Shown here one piece after another: positions 38,521 through 47,518 of a DNA stretch of 64,000 nucleotides. Both the position numbers and the translations under genes were made by a program. Numbering within the stretch: the stretch's first letter is position 1; every line of letters begins with the position of its first letter. The stretch covers positions 1 through 64,000 of the forward strand of contig CAWIKX010000011.1 in the NCBI GenBank assembly GCA_963836695.1, read 5' to 3'. The stretch comes from Roseiarcus sp963836695 (GTDB lineage Bacteria; Pseudomonadota; Alphaproteobacteria; Rhizobiales; Beijerinckiaceae). Under the pieces are notes generated by a model, which did not search any database, was not told the origin of the DNA, and worked only from the letters and a program-made list of their open reading frames with translations.

Positions 38521-39855
38521 ATGGGAGAAACTGTGGCCCATCGTCGTCGTTCAGGATTCGCCTGGCTATTGCTTTTTGTGTGTATACTCGGCGGCTGCGT
38601 CGCGTTTGCACGCTACATTGCTTTTCCGGTCTATAAACAGCCGGACTCGCGCCTCTGGAATACTTGGGCGGGGTACCCGCGGTTTTGCGCAGGCTTGGAC
38701 GCCCCATCCCGGTTTCGGTGACTTCGGCCGAAAATCGCCAGATGGTCAACATCATTTCGGCTGTGGGAACTGTCCAATATCTGAACAATACGCCCTTGAA
38801 CGTTGATAACGTGGGCATTGTGGTCAACGTCCGGGTAGTCCCTGGCGATCACGTCGACCCGGGCGATACGCTTCTCACATTAAGTACAGGCGGTCAGGAG
38901 GCGAGACAAGCCAAGCTAGACTTGGACTCGAAGACGGCCAGTTACGAGAAGGCTAAGGTGGATTATGACCGCGATCTGGAGGCGCTGAAGCACGGCCTGC
39001 TCTCTCAGTCCTCGTTTGACGCCACAAAGGCGACCTATCTCGAGGCGGAAGCCAACATGCGAAAATCGCAGGACACGCTGGCGACAACTCTGCCCTCTCG
39101 CAGCGAGAAGGTGCTCGCGGCGCAGGGCTTCAAGAAGCCTCCCACGAACGCCGTGGCCGCGAACGATGACCCGCCGCCTTCGACCTTAAGCGGGCCCGAC
39201 CTCGCGCCGAACATGCGCGGACTTGGAGAGCAGGTGCCGGTGCTGTCGCTAATCTCCGGGACCGTGATGTCCGTCAACGCCTATGTCGGACAGAACCTCA
39301 CGGAAGCGACGAACAAGCTGATGACGATCGGCGACAGGCTGATGTTTCTGGCGTCCCCCGACCAGCGGTATTTTTCAGACCTCAAGATCGGCGATGTCGC
39401 GACGATATATCTGCGCGCCATGAATGGCGAGTCGTTCAAGGGGCGGGTCATCCGCATCGCGCCGATTGTCAGCGCGAACGCTGGGGGGAGCGGCGGTTCA
39501 GGCGGCCCGGTCCAGACGCCCTACACTTTTCCTGTGTGGCTCGAAATCGAACTCGAAGGGCCAGAAACTCGCTGCTGGAATGAACGGTTATGCTATATTC
39601 GACCGGGATTTTGAGACGCTCGCGATTCCGCAGTCCGCCTTGATGCGCTACTCAGGCGGCGAAGGCGTCGTCGGCGTCGTGAGCCCCGACAATCGCGTCC
39701 ATTTCGCCTCAGTCACCTATTCGATCAGCGCGGACGGCTGGGTTGCGATCGAGAGCGGCATATCGCCCGAAGCCAAGCTTGTCACAGCCGGACAAACTGG
39801 GTTGCACGAAGGAGACAAGATTACCATTCAGCCGACCGCTGGATTGCAGAATTAA
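38521..39855 (+). pseudogene. HlyD/RND-type membrane-fusion protein, two frameshifts
   Basis: From ATG 38521 the protein opens with RRSGFAWLLLFVCILGGCVAFARYIAF, one membrane anchor. After a slip near 38700 the main frame reads SAVGTVQYLNNTPLNVDNVGIVVNVRVVPGDHVDPGDTLLTLSTG (first half of a lipoyl-like domain), a coiled hairpin (QAKLDLDSKTASYEKAKVDYDRDL), the second half VPVLSLISGTVMSVNAYVGQNL, and a beta-barrel (FSDLKIGDVATIYLRAMNGESFKGRVIRI). A second slip near 39565 leads to ETLAIPQSALMRYSGGEGVVGVV to the stop at 39855. The joined length is about 445 residues. Such adaptors bridge an inner-membrane machine and a TolC-like channel, here that at 36.4 kb. Alginate-type systems also use an HlyD-like subunit without a pump. 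Confidence 0.78.
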
Positions 39856-39887
39856 GTGACGATCCAACGTTCACGCAGAAGCAGTCC

Positions 39888-41345
39888 ATGATCTCTATCT
39901 TGTTGCGGCCTCTTGTCGTTTTGGAGCGGATCGAGCGCGGAACGTGGACCGTTCTGGTCGGCGTGCTGTTCCTTGCAGTTGGTTTCTCCTCCCATTGGTG
40001 CCAAGTCCCGTCAACTCTTTTAAGCGGTTACGACAGGGGTAATTTCCGAATTCAATTCAATGAACCGACCGAGGCGTTCGCGCTCCGGATAATGGTCTTG
40101 ATCGTGGCCGCGGTCTTAATATTCGGATTGGTTAGGGGAGAACGCACGCGTTTTGCCGCGCGCTTTCTCGTCTGGGCGTTGCTCACCGCAACTCTCGTGT
40201 TTCCCTACGCTCTGCGGCTTTGGGACCCCGAGATCACGTTTGATAGCGAGGTGATTTGGAACAGCCTCGACGCGGTAGCCTTGAGCGAGATGGACCAATC
40301 GTACAACGCGCAGCAACTCGACTGGCGAGGCGATCAGCAGATGATCCCTCTCAACACGAAGAGGCTAATGCAATGGCTTGGCGCGCCCCTCGCCGTCATG
40401 CTGCCAGGATCGCCGGGCGGCGCGAAACCCGGGCCGGACGGGTCTGAGGGCAGAGTGGGTTCGCCGATCTCGGACGGCCTCGACTTGTCTATCTTCCGGC
40501 TCTCTCGGCTCCCCGACGTGACGTCAGAGCTTTTCGGCTATTCAAACGCCTTCCTCAACCTTGCTGGAAGGGGATGGTACTTCAGTCTCATCGGAGCGAT
40601 TGTCGCTCTTCTCGGGATCTACCTTCCCAGTGATCGTGGAATTCGTTTCTTCCTCCGTGACATGAGGTGGACGGCGGCTTGCTGGGCGCTGTTACTGGTT
40701 GTGCTGCTGATCCCGCGCGCGATCTCAGACGTTCTGCTTGCGGAGGCGGACGTGGCGATCGCGCGCGGTGACAATGCAATTGCGGAACACGATCTTCGCG
40801 AGGCCACCTTTTGGAAACCTACTCTCCGCTACAGCTTGCTCTCCCACGAGAAACTTGGCGAGCTAACCCGCGCCCGAAATTGCGACAATTGCCCCAAATC
40901 CTTGCTGAGTGTCGCTTACAACGACTTGCTTAGCAGCAGGTTCATCGAGGGTATCGAGGAGTTGGAGAGGTTTCGCAAACTCTATCCGGACCGCGCAGAA
41001 TCCAGTTATTGGCTTGGTTTTGCATATATTCAGCGCGGTACAGAGCTCTTCAATAAAGGAGAGGTGTCGGCGGCCTCTGAAAGTTGGCGGAAGGCGCTCC
41101 AGTACACTCCAACAGACTCCATGGCGTTGTGGGGACTGGCCTTGGCTCAACTACGTTTGCGGCAGTTCGATGCGGCTTCGCGGTCGCTGGAAGCGATCGT
41201 TCAACTCCAAAACACCGTTTCTTTCAGACCTTTTCCAGTTGCCTCACAATGGCGCGTCATAGCGGCGTGGGCTGCGCTCCAGCGCGGAGATATAGGGCGG
41301 GCGCATGACTTATACTCCCTTTCTCTTACCCCGGAGAACTGGTGA
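39888..41345 (+). CDS. Membrane protein with periplasmic or cytoplasmic TPR region
   Basis: A 485-residue protein with about five hydrophobic segments in residues 15-280 (TWTVLVGVLFLAVGFSS, IMVLIVAAVLIFGLV, FLVWALLTATLVFPYAL, SLIGAIVALLGIYL, WALLLVVLLIPRAI). The last 200 residues show TPR-like units: AYNDLLSSRFIEGIEELERFRKLYPDRAESSYWLGFAYIQRG, EVSAASESWRKALQYTPTDSMALWGLALAQL and SLEAIVQLQNTV. The function is not recognised. Its stop overlaps the GTG start of the GT39-type gene by 4 bases, so the two products are probably partners. The TPR part could scaffold the glycan machinery, as AlgK-like proteins do. Confidence 0.75.
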   Translation: MISILLRPLVVLERIERGTWTVLVGVLFLAVGFSSHWCQVPSTLLSGYDRGNFRIQFNEPTEAFALRIMVLIVAAVLIFGLVRGERTRFAARFLVWALLTATLVFPYALRLWDPEITFDSEVIWNSLDAVALSEMDQSYNAQQLDWRGDQQMIPLNTKRLMQWLGAPLAVMLPGSPGGAKPGPDGSEGRVGSPISDGLDLSIFRLSRLPDVTSELFGYSNAFLNLAGRGWYFSLIGAIVALLGIYLPSDRGIRFFLRDMRWTAACWALLLVVLLIPRAISDVLLAEADVAIARGDNAIAEHDLREATFWKPTLRYSLLSHEKLGELTRARNCDNCPKSLLSVAYNDLLSSRFIEGIEELERFRKLYPDRAESSYWLGFAYIQRGTELFNKGEVSAASESWRKALQYTPTDSMALWGLALAQLRLRQFDAASRSLEAIVQLQNTVSFRPFPVASQWRVIAAWAALQRGDIGRAHDLYSLSLTPENW

Positions 41346-44300
41346 TCCCCGCGCGCCTATCCTGGCTGGCCCGGCTGCTTCTGCTGCTTTCGAGCTCATT
41401 CCTTCTGGCCGTCAATCTAGGCCATTGGATGCTGCCCGCGCGAAGCGGCCTGACATCAATGGACTGGCCGGTCCATTGGATAGAGCCGGATGCGCCAAGT
41501 AAGCGAGCCTATTACCGCTCAACGATCGACGTGCCGTTCACCCCGCTTTGGGCTTGGGTTGCGGTCGCTGCGGAAGATTACTTACTGTATATCAACGGTC
41601 GTATCGTCGCGTCGAATAACGTTTCCGCCGACAGCACGCGTCCACTCCAGTCCCAAATTAGCGACCAGGCGCAGTCCATGACCCCCTTTGGCCCGGCCGT
41701 AGCTTACGGACCCGAGCTACGGCGGGCTGGCAATGCGGAATGGCGCTTTCCTCAGCACGTACAAATAGCTCCTTATCTCCAGCCAGGCCGGAACGTCATA
41801 GCGGTCTTCACGCAATCGCCGTCGCGATCCGGAGCGCAATTCGCTATTCAAGGAGAAATTCTGGGGGAAGGACAGCGCGTTGACATCCCGACGAAGGCGC
41901 AGGATTGGAAGACGTCGGTAGTATCGAGCCAAATAGGCGGTCTGCCATGGTATTCACCCCAAACGGAGACGCTGGACTGGCCGCCCGCGAAGGCCGGCGC
42001 ACTCGTAGACCAGAGTTTTTATGCGACGGCGCCGCCGGCAATCTGGGAAACGATGATGCCGCGCGTTGGTCTGACGGGGCCTACGTCGGGAGGTGATTTA
42101 CGATTTGGGCTCGGCTTTCCCGGGGTTGCGCCTGTCGGGTACGAAGGGGGTTGGGTTCGCGTTTACAGCAACTGGCTTTATTACCTTTTTGTAGGCGAAC
42201 AACTCGTTGGCCAGGGTGGCGGCGACGGCCAGGCGGACGCGTGGGACCTCACCAGCTTCCTGAGTCCCAGCCCCCAGCGATTAAGCCTTCGGCTCGTCCG
42301 CCAAACAGGCTCTTTCCTGTCGCCCTTGGAGACCCAGTCGGTCCCGCTCGTCGTTGTAGATGGCCAAATCGGGAACCGCCGATTCTCCAGCGAAAGTGGC
42401 TGGCAGCGAATGGAGGACACTGATCCGAAGTGGCTATCCGGCGCCGGGAGCTGGAGTATCGCCCCGGTTGCTAGGCAAGACACGCCTCCGCTTGGACTCA
42501 GCTTTCAGTTTCCTGCCGAGCTTGGCTTATTGTGGTCCGCCAAATTCGCTGTGCTTTGGCTCGCGTGCATCGCTGGCTTGTTGGCGTTGTATTATGCACT
42601 CCGGTTCGGGGAGCGGTTACGGGGAATACGGGGAAGGCTTCAGGCTTCCACGAGCGGGGCCGCGGTGTGGATGCTCTCTCTCCCTATCCTCGGCATAATC
42701 GTCGCCGAGGCGCTGCAACTCAGGTTGTCGGGAACGGACAGTATCCTCCTGTTCATTCGCCCAGAAAACCTGTGGTTTGTTCAGATTTTAGGCCCGTTCT
42801 TCCTAGCGGCGGCAATCGCGGCTTATTACACCGCGCCGGCGCATGCCGCGACGCCCAAGCCGTGGGCGGATTATTTAGGCGGCCATCTGCACACATTTGC
42901 GTTGATTGGGATTATTGCGCTCGCCCTCGGACTGCGAGTGTATAATATTGGTTTCGAAGATCTGCAGGCCGACGAGAAAGTCAGTTGGGATGCGGCTGCC
43001 GGCGTACTGCGCAGCGGTTTGCCTGTGGAATATTCCGGTATCTTTTATACCCGGTCAGCACTGTACCATGAACTGCTAGCGGCCTGGTTGTCGTTGTTCG
43101 GCAACACGAAGGTCGCGGCGCGAATGTTCACGCTGATTCCTGGAGTGCTATCGGTTTGGTTCACTTATCGCCTCACTTTTCTCGCGTCCGGCGGCAGACG
43201 GATACCGGCGCTGGTCGCGGCCCTTGTGATTGCTATCGATCCGTGGGAATTGCGTAATACACAGAATATCCGCTTCTACCAACAGGTGCAGACTTTAAGC
43301 ATCGTGACGATGGAGGCGTTCTTCTTGGGCTTCGTCGATCGCCGCGGAAAGTTCTATCAAAATAGCTTTTTTGTTTTGAGCAGCCTCGCGTGTTTCAGTC
43401 AGGAAGTATTTGTTCTGACATTTCCTGGTTTCTGCATCGCTGGGCTCTACTTCTATCGACCGTGGCGGTGGCGTGAGAATTTTAATATCTGTGTTGGATT
43501 CGTAATCGTACTAAGCTTAGCCATTTATGACATCGTAATGTTCGAAGTCATGACGCTGACGGCGAACAGCGGCATATCAAGCAGCGATCTGCCGGCTATG
43601 ATGCTACACGTATTGAGCGTTCCAACTCTCACAATTTCGTTTTTTGTCGGCCAAGCACAAATTCGCTTGCTTTTTTCAATAATGTTCCTATGCGGGGCGC
43701 TATATTGGATGCGTCGATCAAATCGTTACGTTGGAACGCTCTATATCCAAATTGTATGTGGTGTAATAACGGGCACCATTCTAGTAATGCAGATTGAGAA
43801 TCGCTATCTATACCTGTTTTACCCATTCCTAGTTGTAATCGCGGTTGTCACTTCTGACGCAATCCTGCGGGATGCCGCCTCTGCAATAAGCGCCTTTGCG
43901 GGCAGCGGCGCGGAGGTCCTTCGTAAGAGATGGCTCCGCTTCGCGGTCGGTCTCGTCGCGATCGGCCTGCTCATCGATATGGAGCCCGGTAAGGTGTTGC
44001 GGTCGTACAATTGGGCCACAATTACCCAGGAAGAATCCGGTTTCCGATACGTCGTAGATCATCGTCGTCCGGGAGACGCCGTGTTGGCCAACTTGCCGGA
44101 TTCTGTCGCCACAGTCGTCGGCGATCTCGACTACGCTCTGACTTATCAGGTTCAATTCGACACGCTGTACCAGCCCGGCAACGAGATTGTGGACCGATGG
44201 GCGGGTGGGAAGCTCTTGAGCAATCTCGACATGCTGCGCAAGGCGCTCCTGAGCCACGACCGCGTCTGGATCGTCATCACGGACGCGAAAGTACGAAACT

Positions 44301-44440
44301 ATCCAAAAGCTTGGCAAGACCTGCTCGCCTCGGCCGAAACCAAATATGAGTGGTTTGGCGGTCGGGTCCTTCTATGGGACCGCAAGGCTGGGACGCTCCC
44401 CCTGACAGCGGACGGCGGCGGCGCCAATAACAGTTATTGA
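41342..44440 (+). CDS. Large GT39-type membrane glycosyltransferase with N-terminal beta-rich region
   Basis: A 1,032-residue protein. After a first membrane helix (WLARLLLLLSSSFLLAVNL), residues about 40-390 are soluble and beta-rich, with AVAAEDYLLYINGRIVASNN and IAPYLQPGRNVIAVFTQSP resembling the galactose-binding-like jelly roll of glycosidases. Residues 390-870 hold about a dozen membrane helices. IALALGLRVYNIGFEDLQADEKVSWDAA has the acidic loop expected after helix 1 of GT39/ArnT enzymes that use polyprenyl-phosphate sugars, and RMFTLIPGVLSVWFTYRLTFL and ALVIAIDPWELRNTQNIRFYQQ follow. A soluble tail ends the protein. It would transfer sugar from a lipid carrier on the periplasmic side. 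Start is GTG, overlapping the TPR gene. Confidence 0.8.
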   Translation: MIPARLSWLARLLLLLSSSFLLAVNLGHWMLPARSGLTSMDWPVHWIEPDAPSKRAYYRSTIDVPFTPLWAWVAVAAEDYLLYINGRIVASNNVSADSTRPLQSQISDQAQSMTPFGPAVAYGPELRRAGNAEWRFPQHVQIAPYLQPGRNVIAVFTQSPSRSGAQFAIQGEILGEGQRVDIPTKAQDWKTSVVSSQIGGLPWYSPQTETLDWPPAKAGALVDQSFYATAPPAIWETMMPRVGLTGPTSGGDLRFGLGFPGVAPVGYEGGWVRVYSNWLYYLFVGEQLVGQGGGDGQADAWDLTSFLSPSPQRLSLRLVRQTGSFLSPLETQSVPLVVVDGQIGNRRFSSESGWQRMEDTDPKWLSGAGSWSIAPVARQDTPPLGLSFQFPAELGLLWSAKFAVLWLACIAGLLALYYALRFGERLRGIRGRLQASTSGAAVWMLSLPILGIIVAEALQLRLSGTDSILLFIRPENLWFVQILGPFFLAAAIAAYYTAPAHAATPKPWADYLGGHLHTFALIGIIALALGLRVYNIGFEDLQADEKVSWDAAAGVLRSGLPVEYSGIFYTRSALYHELLAAWLSLFGNTKVAARMFTLIPGVLSVWFTYRLTFLASGGRRIPALVAALVIAIDPWELRNTQNIRFYQQVQTLSIVTMEAFFLGFVDRRGKFYQNSFFVLSSLACFSQEVFVLTFPGFCIAGLYFYRPWRWRENFNICVGFVIVLSLAIYDIVMFEVMTLTANSGISSSDLPAMMLHVLSVPTLTISFFVGQAQIRLLFSIMFLCGALYWMRRSNRYVGTLYIQIVCGVITGTILVMQIENRYLYLFYPFLVVIAVVTSDAILRDAASAISAFAGSGAEVLRKRWLRFAVGLVAIGLLIDMEPGKVLRSYNWATITQEESGFRYVVDHRRPGDAVLANLPDSVATVVGDLDYALTYQVQFDTLYQPGNEIVDRWAGGKLLSNLDMLRKALLSHDRVWIVITDAKVRNYPKAWQDLLASAETKYEWFGGRVLLWDRKAGTLPLTADGGGANNSY

Positions 44441-44714
44441 TCGTCAGGGGCGCGGAATTTCAGCGCTGCGGAAGTGTGGTTAAGGTGTGTCGGACGTCAC
44501 GCACGGATGGACGAATTTGCGATATACGCGGGGCGAGTTCAGCGTCGGGCGTCGCATTCCCTAGCGTTCCCTGCCATCTAGGGAGCTTCGCGTCTTCGCT
44601 GCCTTGGCTTGAGAGCGCCTTGACAGCGTCACCGTAAGAACATTGTGCGTCCGCACTTGTCACGTTCGAAATCTGATGCTACTGTTTGGTTGTGGAAGTT
44701 ATCCGGGGCAAAAA

Positions 44715-46553
44715 ATGACGGTTCAAGCGCTTGTTACCCAAGAAGGAATTGCCCCTAGGGCAATCATTCACCCGAATGTTCGGCTGGGCCGCAACGTGAT
44801 TGTCGAGGACTTCTGCATTATAGGATATCCTCCTAAAGGCTTTGCGTCCGGTGAACTCGAAACTGTCATCGGCGACAATGTGACAATCCGATCCCATAGC
44901 ATCGTTTATGCGGGAACGACGATCGGCGCCGGTTCGAATTTGTCCCATCAAGTCATGCTGCGCGAGCATTCGACATTCGGAGAGCGATGCTCGATCGGCA
45001 TGAATTCGCTTGTCGAGCATCATTGCAAGGTCGGAAACAACGTTCGGCTGCAGGGACAATCCGGACTTTGTGAATATACTACCGTCGAAGACGACGTCTG
45101 GATTGGCCCGCGCGTGGTCACAGCCAATGTCTACCACCCGACCTGCGACCGGGCGAAGGAATGCCTGAACGGTCCCACCATCCGCCGCGCCGCAATCATA
45201 GGCGCCAATGTCTTCATCGCTCCCAACATTGAAATCGGCGAGCGCGCTTTCGTGAGCGCCGGCAGCGTCGTGGCGAAATCGGTTGAGGATGGAGCGATCG
45301 TATTTGGAGTCCCGGCAAAGAAGATTGGCGTTGTAGAGGGGATGAAATGCCCCTTCGACCTGAAGGACAAGAGCCCCTACGCGCTCAAGGACGCCTCGGA
45401 GCCGGCGGAAACGAAGCTCGGTGAGAATGCGCCGCAGCCGCCTGTCGGCAAAATTCCCTTGATGGATCTCAGCGCGCAGTATCAGACGATCAAGCAAGAC
45501 GTCCGTTTCGCAATGGATCGGGTGATCTTCAACAATCGCTTTATCGGCGGCAAAGAACTCGAGCAGTTTGAGGCGGATTTCGCCCGCTTCTGCGGCGCCA
45601 ACCACGCCTATGGCGTGAGCAGCGGAACGAGCGCGATCAAACTCGGCCTGCGGGCATTGGAAATCGGTGACGGGGACGAAGTTATTACTACGCCGCACAC
45701 GTTCATCGCTACGGTGGAGTCGATTGTCGCCGTCGGCGCGAAGCCGATGTTTGTTGACGTCGATGAAGGCACGGGCAATCTCGACCCGGAACTCCTAGAA
45801 CGCGCGATCACGCCCCGGACGAAAGCAATTGTCCCGGTTCATCTCTATGGCCGGTTGGCGGACATGGATCGCATCATGGCGATTGCGCGCCGGCACAATC
45901 TTCGGGTGGTGGAAGACGCGGCGCAAGCGCATGGAGCAAAGCTTCACGGCCGTCAGCCTGCCTCATGGGGCGATGTGGCCTGCTTTTCGTTTTATCCCGG
46001 CAAGAATCTTGGCGCCTATGGCGACGCTGGCGGAATCGTGACTAACGATTCCGCAATCGCACGGCGGATCGTATCTCTCCGCGATCACGGACGGTCAGAA
46101 AAATATGTCAGCGCCGAGATCGGCTACGACGCGCGTATGGATACGTTGCAGGCGGCGGTGCTCGGGGTCAAGCTGCGACACCTTGGCAAATGGAACGAGG
46201 CGCGCCGTCGCCTGGGCGAACTTTACAACAGCCGCCTTGCAGACTTGCCGATTGCGCTGCCTAAGCCGGACGTCAATTACGAGGACGTCTACTACGTGTA
46301 TGCAATTCGCAGTCCGGTCCGGGAGCAACTCCGCAAGCATTTGAATGATGCAGGGATTGCGACGGGGATTTACTATCCCGTGCCACTTCACCTTCAGCCC
46401 GCGCTCAAATCCTTGGGGCACGGTGTGGGAAGCTTCCCTGTCGCTGAGCGATGGGCCAACGAGGTCCTTGCGCTGCCGATGTTTCCCGAATTGAGCGAAG
46501 GCGCGGTTGAACACGTTGCCAATCAGGTGCGCCAATTCTTTACAGCGAGCTGA
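44715..46553 (+). CDS. Fusion of hexapeptide-repeat acyltransferase and DegT/DnrJ/EryC1 aminotransferase (WbpD-WbpE type)
   Basis: From ATG 44715 the protein has 612 residues. Residues 1-215 are a left-handed beta-helix N-acyltransferase with hexapeptide repeats (RAIIHPNVRLGRNVIVEDF, VIGDNVTIRSHSIVYAGTTIG, RAAIIGANVFIAPNIEIGERAFVSAGS). Residues about 245-610 are a PLP-dependent sugar aminotransferase: IPLMDLSAQYQTIKQD, YGVSSGTSAIKLGLRAL, VVEDAAQAHGA, CFSFYPGKNLGAYGDAGG with the Schiff-base Lys430. In the WbpB-WbpE-WbpD pathway the two steps follow each other (amination then N-acetylation at C3 of a UDP-GlcNAcA-derived sugar), so the fusion would channel the intermediate. The WbpB step may be the gene at 54046-55071. 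An upstream in-frame start at 44643 would add 24 non-conserved residues. Confidence 0.9.
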   Translation: MTVQALVTQEGIAPRAIIHPNVRLGRNVIVEDFCIIGYPPKGFASGELETVIGDNVTIRSHSIVYAGTTIGAGSNLSHQVMLREHSTFGERCSIGMNSLVEHHCKVGNNVRLQGQSGLCEYTTVEDDVWIGPRVVTANVYHPTCDRAKECLNGPTIRRAAIIGANVFIAPNIEIGERAFVSAGSVVAKSVEDGAIVFGVPAKKIGVVEGMKCPFDLKDKSPYALKDASEPAETKLGENAPQPPVGKIPLMDLSAQYQTIKQDVRFAMDRVIFNNRFIGGKELEQFEADFARFCGANHAYGVSSGTSAIKLGLRALEIGDGDEVITTPHTFIATVESIVAVGAKPMFVDVDEGTGNLDPELLERAITPRTKAIVPVHLYGRLADMDRIMAIARRHNLRVVEDAAQAHGAKLHGRQPASWGDVACFSFYPGKNLGAYGDAGGIVTNDSAIARRIVSLRDHGRSEKYVSAEIGYDARMDTLQAAVLGVKLRHLGKWNEARRRLGELYNSRLADLPIALPKPDVNYEDVYYVYAIRSPVREQLRKHLNDAGIATGIYYPVPLHLQPALKSLGHGVGSFPVAERWANEVLALPMFPELSEGAVEHVANQVRQFFTAS

Positions 46554-47518
46554 TCCGGCCAGCCGAAGGTGAGATCGACGCGGACGCGCCCGTCCAACTC
46601 ACCATCCTGACGGCCGCGCGCAACGAGCGCGGAAACGTTCGCGCCTTCTTGAGCGGGGCGCTCGCTGCGCTCAAGGAGCTCGAACTCACGGGCGAGGTCG
46701 TCCTCGTAGACGACGGCAGCTCCGACGGCACCCGCGAGGTCGTCAAGGAGTTCGCGACAGAAAACCCAGGTGCTCCCATTCGGCTAATTTCCCATATGGA
46801 GCCGAGCGGGCTTTCCGCGGCCTTGACCACCGGCCTGTCCGAGGTGAGGGGCGAATTGGTGTGCCTTTTGCCCGCCGACCTCGAGTCCCTTCCCCAGGAC
46901 GACATACCGTTGCTGTTCCGAGCGCTCGATTCGCAGACAGATATCGTCTGCGGTCGACGTGTCCGGCGAGGCGACGGAAAAGACGCTTCCTCCCGAATTT
47001 ACGCGGGGTGGAACCGGCTCCTGTTCGGCGTACGGGTATACGACGGCAACTGGATAAAGCTCATTCGGCGCGACAAGCTTGCCGGGCTGCAGATCTATCC
47101 GGACTGGCACCGGTTTCTACTGGCGCTGCTAACTCCGCGTGGATGTCGGATCAAAGAGGTCGACACTCAATGGAACCGCCGCCAGTACGGGCGGTCCAAT
47201 TACGGCGTCAGCCGCATCCCGGCAGGGGTCGCCGGTTCTCTCGCCGTCAAAGCTTATCTCGGCTTCCGCGGGCGCCCCCTCCTGTTCTTTTTCTGGGTCG
47301 CCATCTGGCTTGGCGTAATAGCGACAGTTCTCGCGCTGATCGGCGTCGCTGGCAGCCACTATTCCAAGATTTGGATTCCCGCCTGGGTCATGTCCGGGTG
47401 TTTCCTGACTGTCGGCGGCGTTTCGGTTCTATTCGGTCTGGCTGCTGAATTCGCGCGGTGGGACCGCGGGCCCCCAACTCTCGCGCCGCGTCGTTCCGCT
47501 TCGACCGACGCGTCATGA
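46550..47518 (+). CDS. GT2-family glycosyltransferase with C-terminal membrane helices
   Basis: The catalytic domain reads LTILTAARNERGNV, GEVVLVDDGSSDGTREVVKEF and GELVCLLPADLESLPQDD, the nucleotide-sugar-binding pattern of family 2; GRSNYGVSRIPAGVAGSL and two membrane helices (LLFFFWVAIWLGVIATVLALIG, WVMSGCFLTVGGVSVLFGLAAE) follow, as in DPM1/GtrB-like polyprenyl-phosphate glycosyltransferases. The start is a problem. The first recognised strand lies upstream of the first common start codon in frame (TTG 46649), and the open frame reaches back to the previous gene. CTG at 46550, overlapping the DegT stop, is given as a placeholder. A non-standard start or an indel near 46570 are both possible. 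Confidence 0.82.
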   Translation: MIRPAEGEIDADAPVQLTILTAARNERGNVRAFLSGALAALKELELTGEVVLVDDGSSDGTREVVKEFATENPGAPIRLISHMEPSGLSAALTTGLSEVRGELVCLLPADLESLPQDDIPLLFRALDSQTDIVCGRRVRRGDGKDASSRIYAGWNRLLFGVRVYDGNWIKLIRRDKLAGLQIYPDWHRFLLALLTPRGCRIKEVDTQWNRRQYGRSNYGVSRIPAGVAGSLAVKAYLGFRGRPLLFFFWVAIWLGVIATVLALIGVAGSHYSKIWIPAWVMSGCFLTVGGVSVLFGLAAEFARWDRGPPTLAPRRSASTDAS

